43,092 nucleotides of DNA. Origin: DAOQTX01 sp035340715. Its GTDB lineage: Bacteria > Bacteroidota > Bacteroidia > AKYH767-A > OLB10. Shown here one piece after another: positions 15,500 to 24,311 of this stretch. The stretch is taken from NCBI GenBank assembly GCA_035340715.1, contig DAOQTX010000020.1, positions 1 to 43,092 of the forward strand. The letters run 5' to 3'. The first letter of the stretch is position 1; each line of letters begins with the position of its first letter. Both the position numbers and the translations under genes were made by a program. The notes under the pieces are model-generated. The model ran no database searches. It was not told the DNA's origin and saw only the letters and a list, made by a program, of their open reading frames with translations.

Positions 15500-16819
15500 A
15501 TGAAAATATCAAAGAATGTTAAACAAAAGCAAGGACAGAAGCTCATGTATATCACAGCTTCTGTATGCATGATGGCTATTATAGCAGGAGTTATAAGCTT
15601 TTTATATCTCAATACAGGTACTTCTGAAAAGGCATATGCAGGGGCAACAGCTCCTACATTAGACTTTAGAAATCCAACATTAAGCACTGGAACATACGGC
15701 CAACCAGGATCAATTTATGTGTTCTCAAATGTAGGTTATGGTATGGATGCTTGGGTTACTTTGGTGGCTTTGAATGGCAATGCTACAGTTTCATCAGTTG
15801 ACAAAACAGCAATGGGATACGAACCGGCTTGGCAACCATTCTTAGTCGCTCGAAGATATGTTGATAGTTCAATAGATTGGAAAATACAATTTAAAGTTGC
15901 CGGAACATCTACGGATACGGTCATCCCTGTATTGGCTGTAACCGGAGTTGATATAGATGGTAATAGCACTAATTTGAGAGAATATATTGAATCTACTTTA
16001 CCTTGGGAATATGCCGTAGGGACACCGAGTATATTAGCCGTTACAGTTAATCCTACTATACTAAGAGCAGAAGCTACCATTGCAAATGTTCCGAGCATAG
16101 ATACCAACGTAACAATGGCTATGATTCAAATGAACTATACCAATGTAAATTCTTTTAATTTTAGAACCGGAGCAATTTCAGGATCAAGTTCCAACCAAAC
16201 ACGGGAATTGAGCTTCTATTTCAAGCCTTTCTTTACCACGTTTACACCTCTTCCAGTAGAGCTGTTATCATTTACAGGAAAGCAAAATTCTGATGAAACC
16301 GTTTTACTCGAATGGAAAACAGCAGCCGAATCTAAAAATGATTTTTTCACATTAGAAAGAAGTTTTGATGGAAAGCAATTTGATATTATCGCTAAAGTAA
16401 AAGGGGCTGGAAATTCAACACAACTCAATGCCTATTCAGTTCGTGATGTAAAAGCAAGAGAAGGAGTAAATTATTACAGACTTTGGCAGACTGATTATGA
16501 TGGTACCACTGAGAATTTAGGAACAATACGAGTGAATGTCATTAAAGACATAAGTGGATTTAAAGTAAGTAGCATAGGCCCAAATCCCTTTGGAAGCGAA
16601 ATAAATATTTCATTTGTTGCAGAACAAAGCAGTGAAATGCAAATATTTTTATTGAATATGCAAGGGCAGGTGGTTCAGCAAAAAAAGATGAATGCCTCAA
16701 GCGGAGGAAACAACATCTTATTCGAAAACTTATCACAACTTTCGCAGGGATCATATATCCTTATGATTCAAAATGAAGAAGGTGAGCGTGAGAATATTCG
16801 TGTCATTAAAAATCGTTAA
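15500..16819 (+). CDS. T9SS-secreted protein of unknown function
   Basis: A 439-aa protein. A long basic n-region precedes a hydrophobic segment, and the likely signal cleavage is after KAYA (about residue 47). An alternative ATG at 15545 would give a more normal signal peptide. Residues about 50-250 are a beta-rich, Ser/Thr/Asn-rich domain I do not recognise. From about 253 (LPVELLSFTGKQ) comes the fibronectin-III-like domain that very often precedes sorting signals in Bacteroidota (VLLEWKTAAESKNDFFTLER). It is followed by a type A T9SS domain (IGPNPFGSEINISF to the end). The protein should be surface-attached or released. No enzyme motifs are seen. Its neighbours are also T9SS cargo but do not define a pathway. 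Confidence 0.8.
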   Translation: MKISKNVKQKQGQKLMYITASVCMMAIIAGVISFLYLNTGTSEKAYAGATAPTLDFRNPTLSTGTYGQPGSIYVFSNVGYGMDAWVTLVALNGNATVSSVDKTAMGYEPAWQPFLVARRYVDSSIDWKIQFKVAGTSTDTVIPVLAVTGVDIDGNSTNLREYIESTLPWEYAVGTPSILAVTVNPTILRAEATIANVPSIDTNVTMAMIQMNYTNVNSFNFRTGAISGSSSNQTRELSFYFKPFFTTFTPLPVELLSFTGKQNSDETVLLEWKTAAESKNDFFTLERSFDGKQFDIIAKVKGAGNSTQLNAYSVRDVKAREGVNYYRLWQTDYDGTTENLGTIRVNVIKDISGFKVSSIGPNPFGSEINISFVAEQSSEMQIFLLNMQGQVVQQKKMNASSGGNNILFENLSQLSQGSYILMIQNEEGERENIRVIKNR

Positions 16820-16848
16820 GGAATAGCATTAGCATCTTTCCCTAATAA

Positions 16849-16876
16849 TTGCCATATTTAATTTTAAATAAGGCAA
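16849..16876. promoter_or_regulatory. 28-base near-perfect inverted repeat just before a start codon
   Basis: TTGCCATATTTAA (16849-16861) and TTAAATAAGGCAA (16864-16876) pair over 13 positions with one mismatch and a 2-base centre. The repeat ends 2 bp before the ATG at 16879. It could be an operator over the promoter or a hairpin in the leader that hides the ribosome-binding region. The upstream gene ends at 16819 and no T-run follows the repeat, so a terminator is unlikely. Confidence 0.45.
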
Positions 16877-16878
16877 GC

Positions 16879-18675
16879 ATGCTACGTTTTTTTTCGTTTA
16901 TTATTTTTTTCAATTGTTCGCTCATTCATGCACAAGTTATTCACGATAGCTTACGTGTAAATTGGTCCAGAAGCGGCATTCAATCATTTATTCTCGATAG
17001 CAATATGGTTGAGAATATTATGAATCATGGGGCAAGCGGAAATGGAATCAGTAATGATTTCCCAGCGCTTCAAAGTGCTTTCAATGCACTTTCAGGTAAA
17101 AGTGGAACGGTTTATTTTCCACCCGGCACTTATTTATTTAATTCCCCTATACATGTACCCGATAGTGTAGTAATTAAAGGCGAAGGCTCAGATCAAACTT
17201 TTTTTATTTTCGATTTCAACAACCAAGTCTTTAATTGTTTCAACTTTTGGGCAACACCAACCACAGTATTCGACTCCATTGCCTCGGGCTTTACCAAAGG
17301 TTCTGACACATTAGTTCTCAATAGCAATAACGCTACTTATCAAAAAGGAGATTTTATAGAGCTAAGACAAAATAACGGAACTTGGGACACACAGCCTGCT
17401 ACATGGGCCATGTATTCGGTTGGTCAGATTGTTGAAGTGGATACGGTGATAGGAAACACACTGAAACTTAAATCATCCATTCGATTGAATTATGATTCCG
17501 CTTTGAATCCTACCATTCGTAAATTTATTCCACGACACAATGCCGGTATTCAATGTTTGCGATTCACAAGAAGAGATAGTTTAGCACCAAGTATTAACTA
17601 TGGAATTTATTTTTACTATGCTGCCAATTGTTTTGTAAAAGGGGTTGAAAGCAATAAACAAATCGGAGCCCATGTTTGGTCAGAATACAGTACAAACCTT
17701 GAATTTATTGGAAACTACTTTCATCATGCCTATGAGTACTCTGGCAGTAGCACAAAAGGTTATGGATTGGTACTGGCTCAGCACAGCAATGAGTGTAAAG
17801 TAGAGAACAATATATTTTCTCATTTACGACATTCAATGATGGTAAAACAAGGGGCCAATGGAAATGCATTCGTTCACAATTATAGTACCGAACCCATTCG
17901 ATCCGAATTTCCATCCGATGCCGGAGCCGATATATCGTTACATGGACATTTCCCATTTGCTAATCTATTTGAGGGAAACATCATTCAAAATTTAGGCATC
18001 GATCAAAGTTGGGGACCAGCAGGGCCTTATAATACTTTTTTTAGAAATCGAATTGAGAAATATGGAATTATTGTTTCGAGTGGTTCGGTGCAATCGGACA
18101 AACAAAATATGGTAGGAAATGATGTGACGTCATCACAGCCTTTTCAGGGTAATTATATTTTATCTGGAAGCAGCCACTTTTTATATGGCAACAATATTAA
18201 AGGAACCATTCAACCTTCAGGAACAGCTATGCTTCCGGATAGCAGTTATTTTTATAATTCAGTTCCAAATTTTTGGAACATTACTCAAAACTGGCCTAAC
18301 ATAGGTACTCCAAATACATTCAACAATCAAAACATACCGGCACGTGAGCGCTATTTAAACCAACCCATCAAAACCATTTGTGATTCTGTAATTGTAGCGT
18401 CAAGTGAAGAATTAAATCAGAACGTCCAAGCGCCATTTGTTGTAGTGAACAATGCTTCTGCATTGGTAGGTATTAAGTTTACAAAAGAGAATGAAAGTTT
18501 TGAATGCTCGTTAATGGATGTAAGCGGAAGATTAGTTTGGAAAAAGATGATCAACACATACAATTCTTCAGATTATTTATGGTTTTCTGCACAACAATTT
18601 GAAAGAGGATTGTATTTTTTATCCGTTCGTAACGGAAAACAAATTTTCAGTCATTCTGTTGTGATAATGGACTAA
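16879..18675 (+). CDS. Secreted right-handed beta-helix (pectate-lyase-like) protein, probable T9SS cargo
   Basis: A 598-aa protein with a signal peptide ending at LIHAQ. The segment IMNHGASGNGISNDFPALQS followed by a YFPPGTYLF motif is the hallmark start of the pectate-lyase-superfamily (Pectate_lyase_3) beta-helix. Repeated rungs follow (GIYFYYAANCFVKGVES, LEFIGNYFHHAYEYSG, CKVENNIFSHLRHSMMVK). Such proteins act on or bind polysaccharides; I cannot name the substrate or the catalytic residues. The last 80 residues (from about LVGIKFT, with CSLMDVSGRLVWKK and RGLYFLSVRNGKQ) look like a divergent type A T9SS domain, though the YPNP motif at its start is missing. I use the ATG at 16879 because an upstream in-frame TTG at 16849 falls inside the inverted repeat. 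Confidence 0.8.
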   Translation: MLRFFSFIIFFNCSLIHAQVIHDSLRVNWSRSGIQSFILDSNMVENIMNHGASGNGISNDFPALQSAFNALSGKSGTVYFPPGTYLFNSPIHVPDSVVIKGEGSDQTFFIFDFNNQVFNCFNFWATPTTVFDSIASGFTKGSDTLVLNSNNATYQKGDFIELRQNNGTWDTQPATWAMYSVGQIVEVDTVIGNTLKLKSSIRLNYDSALNPTIRKFIPRHNAGIQCLRFTRRDSLAPSINYGIYFYYAANCFVKGVESNKQIGAHVWSEYSTNLEFIGNYFHHAYEYSGSSTKGYGLVLAQHSNECKVENNIFSHLRHSMMVKQGANGNAFVHNYSTEPIRSEFPSDAGADISLHGHFPFANLFEGNIIQNLGIDQSWGPAGPYNTFFRNRIEKYGIIVSSGSVQSDKQNMVGNDVTSSQPFQGNYILSGSSHFLYGNNIKGTIQPSGTAMLPDSSYFYNSVPNFWNITQNWPNIGTPNTFNNQNIPARERYLNQPIKTICDSVIVASSEELNQNVQAPFVVVNNASALVGIKFTKENESFECSLMDVSGRLVWKKMINTYNSSDYLWFSAQQFERGLYFLSVRNGKQIFSHSVVIMD

Positions 18676-18680
18676 TGCAT

Positions 18681-18710
18681 TTTATCACTCATTTTTCCTT
18701 TCTATCTTTA
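18681..18710 (+). promoter_or_regulatory. Probable promoter of the ALDH7-type gene
   Basis: TTTA at 18681-18684 and TATCTTTA at 18703-18710 are spaced 18 bp apart. Each differs from the TTTG and TAnnTTTG elements only at the last base. The ATG lies 26 bp downstream. Confidence 0.42.
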
Positions 18711-18736
18711 CATACTTCAATAAAGCAAAACTAATT

Positions 18737-20296
18737 ATGAATACTATTCTTCAAAATCAATTTGATATCTCTTCAGCATTAAGAAAATTAGGTATTGAAT
18801 CCATTAACAATGGAGCATGTACCGGTACGCAATGGTTCAATACACAAGGAGAACAACTGGACAGTTATTCATCAAGCGATGGCTCTTTGATAGCTTCTAT
18901 TAAACAAGGCACTTCCGATGACTATGAAAAAATTATTGTTCAAGCTCAGGCTGCTTTCAAAGAATGGAGAAAAGTGCCTGCGCCAAAAAGAGGTGAAGTG
19001 GTTCGACAAATAGGTAATCGCTTGCGTGAGTACAAAGAACCATTGGCTCAATTGGTGTCGTATGAAATGGGAAAAATATATCAAGAAGGATTGGGAGAAG
19101 TGCAAGAGATGATAGATATCTGTGATTTCGCTGTTGGATTGTCCAGACAGCTACATGGGTTTACCATGCACAGCGAAAGACCCGATCATAGAATGTACGA
19201 TCAATATCATCCACTGGGTATAGTTGGAGTTATCAGTGCTTTTAATTTTCCTGTAGCTGTGTGGAGTTGGAACGCTATGTTAGCTATGGTTTGTGGAGAC
19301 ACAGTTGTTTGGAAACCTTCGTCAAAAACAATGCTTTGTGCTGTTGCAGTACATCATATTATAGCCGATGTATTAAAAGAAAATGAGGTGCCAGAAGGAG
19401 TGTTAAATTTAATTGCTGCAGGTTCAAAATATGTTGGGGATAATTTTTTAGAAGACAAAAGAGTGCCATTGATTTCTGCAACCGGAAGTACCAAGTTAGG
19501 TAGGCGTGTAGGAAAAAAAGTTGGAGAGCGATTGGGTAGAAGTTTATTGGAATTAGGCGGTAACAATGCCATTATCATCAGTAAAGATGCCGATCTTGAT
19601 ATGGCATTGCGAGCAGTATTGTTTAGTGCTGTAGGAACGTGTGGACAACGTTGCACCAGTACAAGACGCTTGATTATTCACGACTCAGTATACAATTCTT
19701 TTGTCGATAAATTGGTAAAGTCGTATGGAAGTATTCGGATTGGACATCCATTGGATAAAAACACTTTGGTGGGTCCGCTCATTGATAAAAGCGCTGTTAA
19801 AGATTTTCAGAACGCCATTGAATTGGTAAAGAAAGAAGGCGGTAAAATTATTTATGGTGGTGAAGTGTTGAATGGAGAAGGATACGAAAGTGGCTGTTAT
19901 GTAAAACCATGCATTGCCGAAGTTGAAAATCATTATAGCATAGTACAGGAAGAAACGTTTGCGCCCATATTGTATTTAATGAAGTATTCAAATTTGGATG
20001 ATGCTATTGAAATGCATAACAATGTTCCTCAAGGTTTGTCTTCTTCCATATTTTCTAAAAACATGTTGGAAACGGAAACATTTTTGTCTCATGCAGGAAG
20101 CGATTGCGGAATTGCCAATGTGAATATTGGAACATCTGGAGCAGAGATTGGAGGTGCTTTTGGCGGAGAAAAAGATACCGGTGGTGGACGTGAATCGGGA
20201 TCGGATTCTTGGAAAATATATATGCGCAGGCAAACAAATACAATAAACTTTGGAACAGAATTGCCTTTAGCTCAGGGAATTCGTTTTGATGCTTAG
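18737..20296 (+). CDS. amaB: ALDH7-type alpha-aminoadipate semialdehyde dehydrogenase
   Basis: A 519-aa aldehyde dehydrogenase of the ALDH7A1/antiquitin group. It has EVQEMIDICDFAVGLSR (about 121-137, a family signature), SAFNFP with N170, SATGSTKLG (about 247-255), Glu272 in LELGGNNAII and the catalytic Cys306 in GTCGQRCTSTRR. This group oxidises alpha-aminoadipic semialdehyde (in equilibrium with piperideine-6-carboxylate) to aminoadipate in lysine catabolism. Length and motifs are normal. It is a single-gene unit on the plus strand, and its stop codon lies one base from the stop of the convergent recO gene. A wider aldehyde range is possible, since family members also detoxify lipid aldehydes. 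Confidence 0.88.
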   Translation: MNTILQNQFDISSALRKLGIESINNGACTGTQWFNTQGEQLDSYSSSDGSLIASIKQGTSDDYEKIIVQAQAAFKEWRKVPAPKRGEVVRQIGNRLREYKEPLAQLVSYEMGKIYQEGLGEVQEMIDICDFAVGLSRQLHGFTMHSERPDHRMYDQYHPLGIVGVISAFNFPVAVWSWNAMLAMVCGDTVVWKPSSKTMLCAVAVHHIIADVLKENEVPEGVLNLIAAGSKYVGDNFLEDKRVPLISATGSTKLGRRVGKKVGERLGRSLLELGGNNAIIISKDADLDMALRAVLFSAVGTCGQRCTSTRRLIIHDSVYNSFVDKLVKSYGSIRIGHPLDKNTLVGPLIDKSAVKDFQNAIELVKKEGGKIIYGGEVLNGEGYESGCYVKPCIAEVENHYSIVQEETFAPILYLMKYSNLDDAIEMHNNVPQGLSSSIFSKNMLETETFLSHAGSDCGIANVNIGTSGAEIGGAFGGEKDTGGGRESGSDSWKIYMRRQTNTINFGTELPLAQGIRFDA

Positions 20297-20297
20297 A

Positions 20298-21023
20298 TTA
20301 CGAATTCAAAACTTCGTGCAAGATTTTATGCGACTTCAAAACGGTATTGCTGTGGCAATGCAATTGAAAATACTCTACTAAAAAATCAAGTAAATTTTTT
20401 TTACAGTCATGTGTGAGTTGAACTTGATATAGTTGTTCTAATTCACAGGTCATCAATTGATACATCGCTTTCGCTTCATCATCCTTTACAAAAATTTTGT
20501 GTGAAGGCATTTGGTCACCGAATGATCCGGTTTCAGAATTGAAAATAGGTGTGGCGTCTGTAAATTTACCAGAAGGGTAAAATCCTAAATATTTACTCAT
20601 TCGCAGCATTATCCACAGATGAAAATTTGCAACCGAAGTTTCGCAATGATCGAGCCATTGTAACGTGTTTTCCAGAAAATGATACAGCTCTGTATGAGCA
20701 TCGTCTTCTTTTACCGATTTATAGATGATCTCACTTAAAAACAATGCTATACTAGATTTTGCAATGTCAAAAGGAATTTGATGATAGAGCGGACTCCCAT
20801 TTATTTCTTTAATCTTTCCAAGAGCACTTGATTTAGTATAGGCGCTGTACTCAACAATTGACAAAGGGTTTAAAAGAAATCCAAGATTCTTTTTCTTGTT
20901 TGATCGAGCTCCATGAACGATGAAAGACTTAAGTCCATTTGATTCTGTAAACAATTTGGCTATTAAACTGCTTTCTCCAAATTCGGTACAATGTAAAACA
21001 ATGGCTCTGCCTTTATTAAGCAT
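20298..21023 (-). CDS. recO: DNA repair protein RecO
   Basis: A 241-aa RecO. The N-terminal OB fold (MLNKGRAIVLHCTEFGESSL, then AKLFTESNGLKSFIVHGARS) is characteristic. It is followed by the helical domain with LFLSEIIYKSVKEDD, HLWIMLRMSKYLGFYPSG and a C-terminal helix. RecO anneals single strands and loads RecA with RecR in gap repair. The start at 21023 is 2 bases after the porZ stop codon. An in-frame start further upstream (21056) would lie inside porZ and adds residues foreign to the family. No zinc-binding Cys cluster is seen, as in many Bacteroidota RecO proteins. It is expected to share a transcript with porZ. Confidence 0.9.
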   Translation of the reverse strand: MLNKGRAIVLHCTEFGESSLIAKLFTESNGLKSFIVHGARSNKKKNLGFLLNPLSIVEYSAYTKSSALGKIKEINGSPLYHQIPFDIAKSSIALFLSEIIYKSVKEDDAHTELYHFLENTLQWLDHCETSVANFHLWIMLRMSKYLGFYPSGKFTDATPIFNSETGSFGDQMPSHKIFVKDDEAKAMYQLMTCELEQLYQVQLTHDCKKNLLDFLVEYFQLHCHSNTVLKSHKILHEVLNS

Positions 21024-21025
21024 GG

Positions 21026-23356
21026 CTAATGGATAAGAAGAATTTTTGAAACGCAAGTATTCTGTCCATCCTCATCAGAAGCTAATACCACATATACTCC
21101 GGTTTGCATTTTAGTTCCGGAAAAATTTTTACCATTCCAAATTGCCGTCCCTCCATTTGCGGTAGTTTCATAAACTAAGGCTCCACTGATATCCGTAATC
21201 TTCACACTGGCATTAGCGGCCAACCCACTTATTGCAATAGGACCTTCGTAGGTTTCCCGTACAGGATTTGGAAAAACTTTCACCGAATTGCATTCTTCTG
21301 ATCCTTCTGTGGCATCGCTTCTATATGCTATAATTCCTTTGTCGGTTCCAAAAAACACCTCACCGGTTTTTTCATTTATTCCAATACTAAGAATGTTGTT
21401 GCTTAAAATGGGGCTGTTACTGGTATTAAAATTTGCTAATTGTTTCGTGCCATCGGGAGACATAAGAAATACTCCGCCATTTTGAGTGCCGAACCATTTT
21501 CTGTTGGCTCCATCAATTGCTATTGAAGTCACAACTTCCGATTCCAGTAAGTACTGATAATATCCATCTTGAAAAATCAAAATCTGTTGCGCATCAAAAT
21601 TACTGCTGCTAAAAACCGATCCGGGATTATAAAATACAGCTACACCTTTTGCAGTTCCTACCCAAAGGGCATCTTCTTTGTCGCGAACAACCGCTCGTAC
21701 ATCAAGGCTGGGTAATTTTCCGTTTCGATCTTCAGCCGTTAGCTTTTTAAATTTGTCATCAGCCGTATTGTCTATAGTTCCGTTATCATCAAATACTAAA
21801 ATTCCGCCACCATTGATGATCACCCATTTCTTACCAAATTCATCAAATGTAATTTTGCCCATGTAGTTTTGATTGAATAAGGTTGGGAATGAAAATCCTT
21901 TCCAATTACCATCGGTTTTTTTTACAGACAAAACGTTGGGGACAGCAGAGTTACTCACCCATACATTGCCATTCTCATCAAATGCTACATCATCTATTCG
22001 AATAAAAGGAGCTCCCGTTAATTGTTGTAATGTACTATTGCCTGAGTTGTATGCTCCAATCAATTTCTTATTCAAAACCTCATAGACGCCCGTATTCCAT
22101 GCAGCTACATAAAAATGATCGGCATTGTTCGGATTTACTGCTACTGCCGTTACATCATAAAACGAATCAATAGGGGCAATGCTTCCAAGTGTAGTTTTAT
22201 TATTAAAATGAAACCAACCACTGTTATCAAATGATGATACGGCTCCACTAAGATAGGCATTGGCTAAAATTCCTGCGGCAGGTTTAGGTCCATGCGAAAC
22301 ATATAATTTATCGTTTGAAAAGTCGAAATCATTTACCAATAAAGACCCGGGTCCGTTAGGGGTTATGACTGTACTTTGTCCACTTGCATTTACTTTAACC
22401 AATCCTTTATCCAAATCGGCAATCCAAGTTATCGCATCCGAAGAGGTAACAGCATCCATAGGAAGAGGTGCTTCGTAATTGGTAAAATTAATAGTCTTAA
22501 ATGTGTTTAAACTTTGATCTAAAACTATTACAGCATAATCTAATGCTATGCTTAGAAAATTATCTTTCGTTTGCATTGATCGGATGGGAAGAGGATTACT
22601 GAAAATAAATGAAGAACTGATCCCATTGAACCGCATCAGTGAATCGATGCCAGCGCTGCGATGAATGGTAAATAAATCACCTGCAAAGAAAACAGAACTA
22701 ACATAATTTTGTGAAGGACCCAGTTGCCATACATTGATCCATTGTGTATAATCGTTTAGCAGAGGGTTGTTTAATGAGGCTTTAAGTATTTTTGTATCTG
22801 ACAATGCATAGATATTGTTATTCGCATCAAAATTAACTGCGTTAATTTTTAAATACGTTCCACCCTGACCAATGATATAACTGTCTTTTATTTCATTTTT
22901 ATCAAGATTGATGACTACAATTCCAAAGCCACAGGACAAATATGCCAGATTATTTTTAAAACTGATATTATATATTTTTTTATCGGCTGAAATATTATTG
23001 CGTTTAATATCAGGTAGGTTGATCACCTGATTATCTCTGATCAAATCTATGTTTGCATTTTCATAGGCCACAACCAAAACCTTATTGCTGTGATCATAAG
23101 CCGTTCTTAGCACTTCATTATCACTTAGTGCATTAATTTTACTCAAACGCTCTATGCTATTGTCTACTTTGTTTAAAACAAATAATCCTTTATCAGCAGT
23201 GCAATATACCTTAGTGCCGGCATCGCTAACACTTAATCCTTTTTTATATGGTAAATGAACTTGCCAATGCCCAATGCCAATATCTTGAGCAATGATCGGT
23301 GTAGAAATGATGAGCAATACAGCTAAGAAGCGTAAAACGTGAATTTTTAAAAACAT
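21026..23356 (-). CDS. porZ: PorZ-like T9SS cell-surface component
   Basis: A 776-aa protein from the ATG at 23356, close to the length of characterised PorZ. After a signal peptide (to PIIAQ) the protein begins DIGIGHWQVHLPYKKGLSVS, the usual PorZ N-terminus. Two-component-regulator-type propeller blades follow (VYCTADKGLFVLNK, ALWVGTAKGVAVFYNPG, RKWFGTQNGGVFLMS, VFFGTDKGIIAY). The C-terminus is a sorting-type domain (VKVFPNPVRETYEGP to the end). In Porphyromonas, PorZ is part of the attachment complex and binds A-LPS so that PorU can sort and anchor cargo. This is direct evidence of a T9SS in this organism and fits the many cargo genes nearby. Coupled to recO with a 2-base gap. Confidence 0.87.
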   Translation of the reverse strand: MFLKIHVLRFLAVLLIISTPIIAQDIGIGHWQVHLPYKKGLSVSDAGTKVYCTADKGLFVLNKVDNSIERLSKINALSDNEVLRTAYDHSNKVLVVAYENANIDLIRDNQVINLPDIKRNNISADKKIYNISFKNNLAYLSCGFGIVVINLDKNEIKDSYIIGQGGTYLKINAVNFDANNNIYALSDTKILKASLNNPLLNDYTQWINVWQLGPSQNYVSSVFFAGDLFTIHRSAGIDSLMRFNGISSSFIFSNPLPIRSMQTKDNFLSIALDYAVIVLDQSLNTFKTINFTNYEAPLPMDAVTSSDAITWIADLDKGLVKVNASGQSTVITPNGPGSLLVNDFDFSNDKLYVSHGPKPAAGILANAYLSGAVSSFDNSGWFHFNNKTTLGSIAPIDSFYDVTAVAVNPNNADHFYVAAWNTGVYEVLNKKLIGAYNSGNSTLQQLTGAPFIRIDDVAFDENGNVWVSNSAVPNVLSVKKTDGNWKGFSFPTLFNQNYMGKITFDEFGKKWVIINGGGILVFDDNGTIDNTADDKFKKLTAEDRNGKLPSLDVRAVVRDKEDALWVGTAKGVAVFYNPGSVFSSSNFDAQQILIFQDGYYQYLLESEVVTSIAIDGANRKWFGTQNGGVFLMSPDGTKQLANFNTSNSPILSNNILSIGINEKTGEVFFGTDKGIIAYRSDATEGSEECNSVKVFPNPVRETYEGPIAISGLAANASVKITDISGALVYETTANGGTAIWNGKNFSGTKMQTGVYVVLASDEDGQNTCVSKILLIH

Positions 23357-23450
23357 AGGTTCAAAAATATAAAAAGCAAACAATCGGTGTGCATTCAAAA
23401 CGATCAGAAACTCCTTTCATTATTATATGTCATAAATATAATTCAAAATG

Positions 23451-23458
23451 TACCTTTG
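23451..23458 (+). promoter_or_regulatory. -7 promoter box
   Basis: TACCTTTG is an exact TAnnTTTG box, 21 bp before the methyltransferase ATG, within the porZ/methyltransferase divergent gap. No clear TTTG -33 element is seen at the expected distance. Confidence 0.45.
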
Positions 23459-23479
23459 TGCCTGCTTTTTTAAACAGTT

Positions 23480-24295
23480 ATGGTTGCAGAAGAGTTTTTC
23501 GATTTATTGCTAGAAGAAATTAGAGAGAATAAGGACTTGAGAGGGTATTATCGTTTTTTGGATAATGAAAAGCTATTCCACTTCAGAAAAAGTTATTACG
23601 TACAGCGTTTAGCCTATTTATATGATCAACTAAAGAATACAAATGAAGCTTATGTTTGGGATTGTGGGTGTGGGTATGGAAGTACAGGCATATTCTTGGC
23701 GCTGAATGGTATTCGTTCGCATGGAACTACTTTGGAATATTACTTTCATCAAATATCATCTCGACTCAATTACTGGAAAAAAATAGGAGACATTTCTAAG
23801 TTCAGTTATTCTTATGAAAACGTATTCGATACACAAATAAAATCGGATAGTTATGATGCGATAATAGTTCAAGATACGCTACATCATTTAGAACCTTTGC
23901 AAGATGCGCTAAACATTTTTAGTCGCTCTTTGAAAAAGGATGGAAGAATTATTGCCATAGAAGAAAACGGAAGTAATGTTATTCAAAACACAAAATTGTT
24001 TTTGCAAAGGGGTAACAAAAAAATTATAAAAGTTTACGATGAGAATTTAGGCAAAGAGTACTTGATGGGCAACGAAAACATTCGGTCTCTTTCTAAATGG
24101 CGTGATGAATTTTCTGATGCCGGATTTAAGATTGATAATGAAACCATCCATTATGTACGTTTGTTCCCACCCTTTATGATGAATGAAATCAATACAGAGA
24201 AAAGAGTAAAGCAGGAACAGAATATTTGGAAGAAAAATCGAATGCTGAGAAATTACTTTTTCTTTGGATTAAACTTTGTTGCCACAAAGAAGTGA
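23480..24295 (+). CDS. Class I SAM-dependent methyltransferase
   Basis: A 271-aa methyltransferase with motif I VWDCGCGYGSTG (residues 59-70), a post-I acidic position in TTLEYYFHQ, the substrate/SAM loop DAIIVQDTLHHLEPLQDAL (like the LHH of UbiE-type enzymes) and a LKKDGRIIAIEENG strand. The substrate cannot be read from the sequence. The gene is 16 bp upstream of a glycosyltransferase and probably in one operon with it, so a glycan or lipid intermediate is a reasonable guess. It is divergent from porZ; because PorZ depends on a surface polysaccharide in known systems, a link to that glycan is possible but not shown. Confidence 0.82.
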   Translation: MVAEEFFDLLLEEIRENKDLRGYYRFLDNEKLFHFRKSYYVQRLAYLYDQLKNTNEAYVWDCGCGYGSTGIFLALNGIRSHGTTLEYYFHQISSRLNYWKKIGDISKFSYSYENVFDTQIKSDSYDAIIVQDTLHHLEPLQDALNIFSRSLKKDGRIIAIEENGSNVIQNTKLFLQRGNKKIIKVYDENLGKEYLMGNENIRSLSKWRDEFSDAGFKIDNETIHYVRLFPPFMMNEINTEKRVKQEQNIWKKNRMLRNYFFFGLNFVATKK

Positions 24296-24311
24296 ATCTA
24301 TTTCGATCAAA

